Shown piece after piece: positions 32,724 through 38,164 of a stretch of 38,164 nt of DNA. The first letter of the stretch is position 1; every line of letters starts with the position of its first letter. The DNA is from an uncultured Olsenella sp. (lineage in GTDB: Bacteria; Actinomycetota; Coriobacteriia; Coriobacteriales; Atopobiaceae): NCBI GenBank assembly GCA_959598545.1, contig CAUGFC010000003.1, forward strand, positions 1 through 38,164, read 5' to 3'. The notes under the pieces are model-generated. The model made no database searches. It saw only the letters and a list, made by a program, of their open reading frames with translations, and was not told the origin of the DNA. The position numbers and the translations under genes were made by a program.

Positions 32724-34070
32724 CTACTCCTTCTCCGGGGCGGCGGGCTTCTCTCCGTCAGCGTCGTCCTCGGCGTCCTCGGCCAGGGGCTCGGGGGCGA
32801 CGACGCGCAGCATCGAGAGACGACGGCCGCGCATGGACTGCACACGGAACTGATACCCATCCTTGACGAAGACATCACCGGGATGCGGGAGCTTGTCGGC
32901 CTGGTCCAGGACGAAGCCGGCGATGGTCTCGAACTCCTCGGAGTCCTCGACGGGCCAGCCGAGCTCGATGGCGTCGTCGATGGAGAAGCGGCCGTCGACG
33001 AGCCACTCGCGCTCGGAGAGCTGCGTGAGGTACTTGTTGTCGGGGTCGAACTCGTCCTCGATCTCGCCGACGACCTCCTCGACGATGTCCTCGATCGTGA
33101 TGACGCCGGCGGTTCCGCCGTACTCGTCCACGACGATGACCATCTGGTCGTGGCTGGACTGCATCTCGGAGAGCAGCGGGATGATGTCCTTGGTGTCCGG
33201 GACGAAGCTGGCGGTGCGGGCGTGGCGCGCCACGGGGTCGGCGGCGCGGCCCTCGTCGAGGATGGGGCTGATGATGTCCTTGATGTGCGCAACGCCCACG
33301 ATGCGGTCGACGGACTCGTGGTAGACCGGGATGCGCGAGTAGCCGGTGCGGCGCATGATGGCGAGCACCTCTGAGAGCGTGGCGGTGTCCTCGACGGCGG
33401 TCATGTCCACGCGCGGGATCATGACCTCGCGAGCGATGGTGTCGCCGAGCTCGATGACCTCGTGGATCATGGACTTCTCCTGGTCGGAGAGCTCGTCGGC
33501 GTCGGCGACCATGTACTTGATCTCCTCCTCGGAGACGCTTTCGCGCTCGTCGGCGGACTTGATGCCCAGCAGCGCGGAGAGGCCGTTGGCGGACTTGGCC
33601 GTGAGCCAGACCAGCGGGCGGGCGATGGTCATGAAGCCGCGGATGGGGCCAGCGACCGACTTGGCGGTGCGCTCGGCGTCGGAGAGCGCGATGCGCTTGG
33701 GGACGAGCTCGCCCACGACGATGGAGAGGTAGGAGACCGCGAGGGTGATGAGCACCGGGGCCAGGGGGACGGCGATGCCCGCGGGCATGCCGAGGCTCAT
33801 GAACCAGTTGCCGAGCGGGTCGGAGAGGCTCGTGCTCGCGAACGCGGAGGACGCGAAGCCCACGAGCGTGATGGCAACCTGGATGGTGGCGAGGAACTGC
33901 TCGGAGTTGGAGCCGAGGTCGAGGGCGGCGCGCGCCTTGCGGTCCCCCTCCTCAGCCTCGGGCTCGAGAACTGCCCTCTTTGCGCTCACTACGGCAAGCT
34001 CGGACATCGAGAAATAGCCGTTGGCCAGCGTGAGCAGGAACGTGACCACAATAGATATCGCTACGTCCAT
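32724..34070 (-). CDS. CNNM/CorC-type membrane protein (hemolysin C family)
   Basis: 448 aa. An N-terminal CNNM (DUF21) domain with about four hydrophobic helices (IVVTFLLTLANGYFSMSELAV...VVGELVPKRIAL) is followed by a CBS pair (EVMIPRVDMTAVEDTATLSE...YSRIPVYHESVDRIVG...VIVVDEYGGTAGVITIEDIV) and the C-terminal CorC/HlyC domain (WLVDGRFSIDD...PGDVFVKDGYQFRV). Relatives act in Mg2+/Co2+ homeostasis; the hemolysin name is historical. The 92-bp gap to the CphA-N-like gene is free of features. Upstream (34071-34216) nothing is recognisable until the repeat element. Confidence 0.93.
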   Translation of the reverse strand: MDVAISIVVTFLLTLANGYFSMSELAVVSAKRAVLEPEAEEGDRKARAALDLGSNSEQFLATIQVAITLVGFASSAFASTSLSDPLGNWFMSLGMPAGIAVPLAPVLITLAVSYLSIVVGELVPKRIALSDAERTAKSVAGPIRGFMTIARPLVWLTAKSANGLSALLGIKSADERESVSEEEIKYMVADADELSDQEKSMIHEVIELGDTIAREVMIPRVDMTAVEDTATLSEVLAIMRRTGYSRIPVYHESVDRIVGVAHIKDIISPILDEGRAADPVARHARTASFVPDTKDIIPLLSEMQSSHDQMVIVVDEYGGTAGVITIEDIVEEVVGEIEDEFDPDNKYLTQLSEREWLVDGRFSIDDAIELGWPVEDSEEFETIAGFVLDQADKLPHPGDVFVKDGYQFRVQSMRGRRLSMLRVVAPEPLAEDAEDDADGEKPAAPEKE

Positions 34071-34216
34071 GCGCTTGTGCGCAACCTCCTTGGTCGGATG
34101 TCAGATACGTGCCGCGGCAGGGACGCTGGCGCCGCCGACACAACGGGTAATTTTAGCAGGTCGTGGATTCGCACGCACCATACGCCCCTCGTTGACCCTG
34201 GGACGCCCCGCGTTTC

Positions 34217-34445
34217 CGCAAAACCGTCGCTCGTGATGAAAGCTGACAATTCCGTCTGCAAAACTCTCGTTCGTGATGAAACTATCTCGGACTTATTCAG
34301 TCCTCTCGTCACGCCTCCTCTGATCCAACTGGGGTTTCTTGCTCCGTCTCCTAGATGGGAGCGTCTCTGAACCCGAAATTCTTCATCACGAACGAGAGTT
34401 TTGCATGCCGTGGTGTAGTTATTCATCACGAGCGAGAGTTTTGCA
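34217..34445. repeat. 229-bp four-repeat inverted element, copy B
   Basis: Forward 24-bp repeats at 34217-34240 and 34257-34280, inverted at 34382-34405 and 34422-34445. The pair period (40 bp), spacer (16 bp), centre (101 bp) and total (229 bp) are all identical to copy A at 7686-7914. Copies at 34257 and 34382 are identical to each other and to 7726-7749. Centres A and B show no similarity by eye. It lies 10 bp from the stop of the nuclease-like gene and 146 bp upstream of the CNNM gene start. Confidence 0.9.
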
Positions 34446-34455
34446 GGACACGCTC

Positions 34456-35460
34456 TCACGACTTGAGCGCAAGAGAGGTGAGGGCAGCCCCCTCCGCCTC
34501 CGGGCCGAAGAGGCGTTCTCGCAGCTGCCTGCGACTCTCGGCCATGGCAGGAGTCAGGTCCCTTCTGGAGATGCCGAGACTGCGCTCGAGCTCGCACGCG
34601 AACCACTCGTACCGCTCGTTGCTTCTAAGAATGTCATTCGTGAGCGTCAGGCAGTCCATTCCGACCGACTGGTACGCGCGTCTTTTCCGCTCGTCCCGCG
34701 CACGGGCTTCGGGAGTTCTGTGTTCCTGTTCGCTGTCGTACTCGACCACGGTTCCGTTGTCCCAGGAAAAGTCTGGCTTGATCACGCTCTGACCAATTTG
34801 TTCCGCCAGAGACTCGGGAAGCCTGATTGACTTGTTCATCTCAAAGCCGCCGACCATGAGGCCGCCTTGACGACGTGAAAACTGGAAGGCAATCGCGATA
34901 TCGGTCTCCCTCGGAGAGTTGGAGTTCGGAACAACAAGCTCCATGGCTCGGCATGCGGCCGCGGCGCCCCTCACTCCCAGAGCTCTCGCAGCCAGGGCGT
35001 ACTCCCTCAGCTCAGAGGGGCTGACAAGCGGGCGACAATCTTCAGGCTCCCCGCCCGACGAACGCGGCGAGAGACCGTAAGTTCCCGACATCTCCAAACC
35101 CAGCTCGGCAAGCTCGATCTCGTCGAGGCTGCGAGCCAGCTGAACGATGACAAGAGGAATCCTGCACACTTCAATTCCGCTCCCAAGGCCAAACACGCGC
35201 TCAGCTCCGATTGGTCCTTGCCATACGTGATCGGTCAACGAGGCGTGGGCATGCCTGTGCGCAGCATCCGGCACCACCACGTCGAGTGGGGGTTCGGTGT
35301 TGCAGAGATTGCAGGCGAGACTCACCTGCTCGGAGAGCGACAGCCCCCGCGCCCCGTAGATCTTTCCCTCGGGAATCTCGACGATCCGCCCAGGCGCGGC
35401 GATGCGCGCCGCCCGCCAGAAGTCCAGCGCCGACTCGAACCCAACCCTTAGCTCCCTCAC
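34456..35460 (-). CDS. Unrecognised protein with possible PD-(D/E)xK-like C-terminus
   Basis: 334 aa from GTG 35460, chosen because AAAGGAGG lies 4 bp upstream; a longer frame to ATG 35511 would put the operator-like dyad inside the coding region. N- and middle parts match no family I know. A CNLCNTEPPLDVVVPD segment may form a half metal site. The C-terminal part KPDFSWDNGTVVEYDSEQ then RARDERKRRAYQSVGMDCLT resembles the D...ExD...K/R core of small endonuclease (DUF559/Vsr-like) domains. There is no partner gene. It abuts repeat element B. Confidence 0.45.
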   Translation of the reverse strand: MRELRVGFESALDFWRAARIAAPGRIVEIPEGKIYGARGLSLSEQVSLACNLCNTEPPLDVVVPDAAHRHAHASLTDHVWQGPIGAERVFGLGSGIEVCRIPLVIVQLARSLDEIELAELGLEMSGTYGLSPRSSGGEPEDCRPLVSPSELREYALAARALGVRGAAAACRAMELVVPNSNSPRETDIAIAFQFSRRQGGLMVGGFEMNKSIRLPESLAEQIGQSVIKPDFSWDNGTVVEYDSEQEHRTPEARARDERKRRAYQSVGMDCLTLTNDILRSNERYEWFACELERSLGISRRDLTPAMAESRRQLRERLFGPEAEGAALTSLALKS

Positions 35461-35474
35461 GAAACCTCCTTTCG

Positions 35475-35496
35475 CCGTATACACGAAGATATACGG
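35475..35496. promoter_or_regulatory. Operator-like dyad upstream of the nuclease-like gene
   Basis: CCGTATA (35475-35481) and TATACGG (35490-35496) are perfect 7-bp arms with an 8-bp spacer. It lies 14 bp before the GTG start, over the likely -10 region, suggesting tight repression. Confidence 0.55.
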
Positions 35497-35582
35497 TATC
35501 GAGCGATTCATAAGTGGAGTTTTAGAGTATTTAGTTCGATATGTTTTGCAATCTTTGTCAGCTACGCGTCAGTTACACGAAA

Positions 35583-35608
35583 GAAGGCCGCCCATGCGGG
35601 CGGCCTTC
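35583..35608 (-). terminator. Terminator of the flavodiiron gene
   Basis: Perfect 11-bp arms GAAGGCCGCCC (35583-35593) and GGGCGGCCTTC (35598-35608) with a 4-nt loop, followed on the minus strand by TTTCG. It lies 33 bp after the flavodiiron stop codon. Confidence 0.85.
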
Positions 35609-35641
35609 TCACAATCGCGTAGTTCTTGTTCCGCGGCGGCG

Positions 35642-36826
35642 CTACGCCATCAGCCCCGCGACCGCGTCGCGCGCGGCATCCAGCTGCTCGTCCCCCGGGA
35701 TCCAGTTCACGGCAAGCGTGTCAACAGGCATCCGGAACCCCGCGGCCTCGAGCTCAGCCGCGACGTTCTTGGGTCCCATCGGCGCCCAACCGTAGCTGCC
35801 AAACGCCAGGCCAACGCGGTTGTCGTTCTTGGGCGAGAGCCCCTTCATGTACGTGAGGAAGCCGGCGACGGTCGGCAGCATCTGGCTGTTGAGCGTCGGC
35901 GAGCCCACGCACACGTACTTGCAATCCATGAACACGTCCATCACGTTGGAGATGTGGTTCTCCTTGAGGTCCATAAGCTGCGCGGGCACGCCAGCGGCCA
36001 GGAAGCCGTCGACCAGCGAGCGGGCGATCTTCTCGGTGGAGTGCCACATGGAGTCGTAGACCACCAGCGCGCGCTCCTGAACCTCGCCGGACACGAAGCC
36101 CTCGTACGCCGCAAGGATGTCCTCGACGTGACTGCGCCAGATGATGCCGTGCGCCGGGCAGATCAGCTCGAGCGCGTCCGGTCCCAGGCCGCGCACCGCC
36201 TTGACGGCAGCGGCCGCCTGCGCACGGTAGGGCTGCACGATGTTGGCGTAGTACTTGTGCGCCTGGTGCATGACCTCGCACATGTCGTTCTCGTCATCAA
36301 AGCGCGCCGAGCTGGCAAAGTGCTGGCCGAACGCGTCGTTGGAGAAGAGGATCTTGTCGTAGGCGTCGTAGGTGACCATGTTGTCCGGCCAGTGGACCAT
36401 CGGCGTCTGGACAAAGGCCAGCGTGCGCTTGCCGATGCACAGCGTGTCGCCGGTCTTGACGCCGTTGTAGCCCAGGTCGCCGAAGTGCGCGGTCATGTTC
36501 TTCACGCCCTGCGGCGCGGAGCAGTAGATCTGGCAGTCGGGCGCCAGGCGCTTGATCGTGGGGGTGTTGCCGGAGTGGTCCATCTCCACGTGGTTGGCGA
36601 TGAGAACGTCGATCTTGGACGGGTCGATCACCGAGGAGATGCGCTCGAGCAGCTCGTCGGTGAAGGTGACCTTGGCCGTGTCGATCAACGTGACCCTCTC
36701 GTCCAGGATGAGGTAGGCGTTGTAGGTGATGCCGGCCTCGGTGGTGTAGCCGTGGAACTCGCGCGCGTTCCAGTCGAGCGCGCCGACCCAGTAGACGTCC
36801 GGCTTGATCTGAACAGCGGAGAGCAT
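35642..36826 (-). CDS. fprA: Flavodiiron protein (FprA type)
   Basis: 394 aa. A metallo-beta-lactamase-like diiron domain with His79-x-Glu81-x-Asp83-His84 (NHVEMDHSG), His145 and Asp164, and a later CPAHG His, is followed by a flavodoxin domain (ALVVYDSMWHSTEKIA) that binds FMN. Such enzymes reduce O2 to water or NO to N2O in anaerobes, fed by rubredoxin or an NADH oxidoreductase; no rubredoxin gene is adjacent. ATG with GAGGAGG upstream. Together with rubrerythrin at 27360 it forms the oxidative-stress set of the window. Confidence 0.95.
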   Translation of the reverse strand: MLSAVQIKPDVYWVGALDWNAREFHGYTTEAGITYNAYLILDERVTLIDTAKVTFTDELLERISSVIDPSKIDVLIANHVEMDHSGNTPTIKRLAPDCQIYCSAPQGVKNMTAHFGDLGYNGVKTGDTLCIGKRTLAFVQTPMVHWPDNMVTYDAYDKILFSNDAFGQHFASSARFDDENDMCEVMHQAHKYYANIVQPYRAQAAAAVKAVRGLGPDALELICPAHGIIWRSHVEDILAAYEGFVSGEVQERALVVYDSMWHSTEKIARSLVDGFLAAGVPAQLMDLKENHISNVMDVFMDCKYVCVGSPTLNSQMLPTVAGFLTYMKGLSPKNDNRVGLAFGSYGWAPMGPKNVAAELEAAGFRMPVDTLAVNWIPGDEQLDAARDAVAGLMA

Positions 36827-36887
36827 GGTTTCCTCCTCGGTTGGAAGTGATAGCCGCCTAGCAGCATTTTACCCCGCACATGGCGAG

Positions 36888-36921
36888 AAAAACGGGCGGC
36901 CGGCGCGAAACCGACCGCCCG
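36888..36921 (-). terminator. Terminator of the EF-G-like gene
   Basis: Minus-strand stem 36921-36911 with 36903-36893 (11 bp, one mismatch), a 7-nt loop, then TTTTT (36892-36888). It lies between the EF-G-like stop and the flavodiiron start. Confidence 0.85.
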
Positions 36922-36934
36922 CGTGGGGGTTATG

Positions 36935-36963
36935 GGTCAAAGGGGGACTGTCCCCTTTTGGCC
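36935..36963. repeat. Palindromic repeat, GGGACWGTCCC family, copy 4
   Basis: Arms 36935-36948 and 36950-36963 flank a central T, with core GGGGACTGTCCCC and outer CAAAG/CTTTTG; two positions are imperfect. It touches the EF-G-like stop codon (36963-36965) and precedes a separate canonical terminator. Confidence 0.8.
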
Positions 36964-38164
36964 TACTTCTCGCCGGCGGCGCGGCGGGCTGCGTACTCCT
37001 CGGCCAGCTTCTGCTGGATGTCGTGCGGAACCTGCTCGTACCCGCTGACCTCGAGCTCGAACTCGCCGGTGCCGCGGGAGGGCGAGCGCAGGCGGGTGGC
37101 GTAGTCGGTGACCTCAGCGTACGGGATGGTGGCCACGACCGTGGTCTCGCCGGCGGCGGCGCCGGTACCGGCCTCCATGCCCTCGACGCGACCGCGGCTC
37201 GCGGACACGTCGCCCATCACGGAGCCAGCGTAGCTCTCCGGCACGGTGATGCGCAGGTGCGCCATGGGCTCGAGCAGCACGGGCTCGGCCTGCGCGACGG
37301 CCTTCTGGAAGCCGATGCGCGCCGCGGTCTTGAACGCCATCTCGTTGGAGTCCACGGGGTGGTAGGAGCCCTCGTAGACGGCGACCTTGACGTCGATCAT
37401 CGGGTAGCCCGCGAGCACGCCCTCGCGCATGGTCTCCTGGACGCCCTTGTCGATGGCGGGGATGAAGCCGCGCGGGATGTGGCCGCCCACGACCTCGTCT
37501 GCGAACTCGTAGCCAGCGCCCGGGTTGGGCTCGATGCGCAGCCAGCAGTCGCCGTACTGGCCGGCGCCGCCGGTCTGCTTCTTGTGGCGGCCCTGGGCGG
37601 AGGCCACGCGGCGGATGGTCTCGCGATACGGGATCTTGAGCGCCACGGTGTGGGCGGTGATGCCCGCGCGGTCCTCAAGACGGTCGAGAAGGACGCTGAC
37701 CTGCGCCTCGCCGATGGCGGAGATGACGGTCTGGCCGGTGTCCTCGTCGCGCTCCACCTTGAGAGTGGGGTCGGCGTCGGCGGACTTCTCGAGGAAGGCG
37801 TAGAGCTTGCCCTCGGTGCCACGCGCGTCGGGCTCGATGGCGATGCGGTAGAGCGAGTTGGGGAAGCGGAACTCGGCGGCCTCGACCTTGCCGGTCACGG
37901 ACAGCGTGTCGCCGGTCATGGCCTCGAGCTTGGGCACCACGACGATGTCGCCCGCGGCGGCGGACTGGACGTCGGTGGTCTCGCGGCCGCACATCTGGTA
38001 GAGGTGGCCCAGGCGCTCGGTCTTGCGCGTGCGCGCGTTGGTGAGCTCGATGCCCGGCGTGATGGTGCCGGCCAGGACCTTGAGGAAGGACAGGCGGCCG
38101 TTCTGCGGGTCGTTGAGGGACTTGAACGCAAAGACCACGGGGCGCTCGTCGTCCTCGGAGATGT
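36963..38164 (-). CDS. Elongation-factor-G-like GTPase, C-terminal part (5' end outside window)
   Basis: About 399 codons of an EF-G-like translation factor, entering from beyond base 38164. Domain II (GRLSFLKVLAGTITPGIELT), domain III, and domain IV with RHKKQTGGAGQYGDCWLRI, GHIPRGFIPAIDKGVQETM, YPMIDVKVAVYEGSYHPVDS and domain V (AHLRITVPESYAGSVMGDVS...SRGRVEGME) are present. The KKQTGGAGQYGDCW text is that of the second, FusA2-type EF-G-like family rather than canonical EF-G. The G domain is not visible. Role: probably an auxiliary ribosome GTPase; the exact function of this family is not settled. Confidence 0.9.
   Translation of the reverse strand, partial: ISEDDERPVVFAFKSLNDPQNGRLSFLKVLAGTITPGIELTNARTRKTERLGHLYQMCGRETTDVQSAAAGDIVVVPKLEAMTGDTLSVTGKVEAAEFRFPNSLYRIAIEPDARGTEGKLYAFLEKSADADPTLKVERDEDTGQTVISAIGEAQVSVLLDRLEDRAGITAHTVALKIPYRETIRRVASAQGRHKKQTGGAGQYGDCWLRIEPNPGAGYEFADEVVGGHIPRGFIPAIDKGVQETMREGVLAGYPMIDVKVAVYEGSYHPVDSNEMAFKTAARIGFQKAVAQAEPVLLEPMAHLRITVPESYAGSVMGDVSASRGRVEGMEAGTGAAAGETTVVATIPYAEVTDYATRLRSPSRGTGEFELEVSGYEQVPHDIQQKLAEEYAARRAAGEK

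Overview
The window is a high-GC chromosomal segment that reads as an anaerobic actinobacterium of the class Coriobacteriia (Olsenella/Atopobium/Collinsella type). This placement is inferred from the sequence alone. The support is the dnaK-grpE-dnaJ-hspR order with an HspR regulator, a separate clpB, rubrerythrin and flavodiiron proteins, a CoA-disulfide reductase fused to a sulfite-reductase module, an acetyl-CoA-type MetA, and many GTG/TTG starts.

Layout. 1-5966 is a heat-shock block on the minus strand: clpB (cut by the window edge), then hspR, dnaJ, grpE and dnaK. clpB and dnaK share an upstream dyad of identical geometry. 5999-7597 is a compact minus-strand operon: a NifX-like protein, a CbiK-like chelatase and a YfcE-like phosphoesterase. 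A HAD phosphatase (7928-8728) lies divergent to a large plus-strand redox fusion (8871-11450), which ends in a strong terminator. 11648-17635 is an accessory, visibly AT-richer region. It holds an AbiE-type toxin-antitoxin pair, a small XRE module, and a cluster of broken genes: a BspA-like fragment, a holin-like phage scrap, a frameshifted lipoprotein fragment and two GYF_2-domain fragments. 16838-21939 looks like an envelope-signalling locus: a FxLYD lipoprotein, a single-pass membrane protein with two internal repeats, a membrane Ser/Thr kinase and an XRE-like protein. The kinase and membrane-protein genes share an operator-like dyad.

21991-38164 is mostly housekeeping: metA, a DEAD-box helicase (probably leaderless), an RlmI-like methyltransferase, lactate permease, rubrerythrin, an Fe-S-less MutY-like glycosylase coupled to an Rrf2 regulator, a HAD-IB phosphatase, tRNA-Asp, a PRC-barrel/YtxH/cyanophycin-synthetase-N-like group, a CNNM/CorC transporter-like protein, an unrecognised nuclease-like protein, a flavodiiron protein and a partial EF-G-like factor.

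The most unusual content is non-coding. (1) Two 229-bp elements 26.5 kb apart (7686-7914 and 34217-34445) have the same architecture: four copies of a 24-bp repeat, two forward and two inverted, repeats within a pair exactly 40 bp apart, around a 101-bp centre. The centres are unrelated in sequence but identical in length. (2) Four palindromes share an invariant GGGACWGTCCC core with different but self-complementary outer arms. Each sits within about 2 bp of a stop codon. I know of no named system matching the first; the second resembles REP-type repeats.
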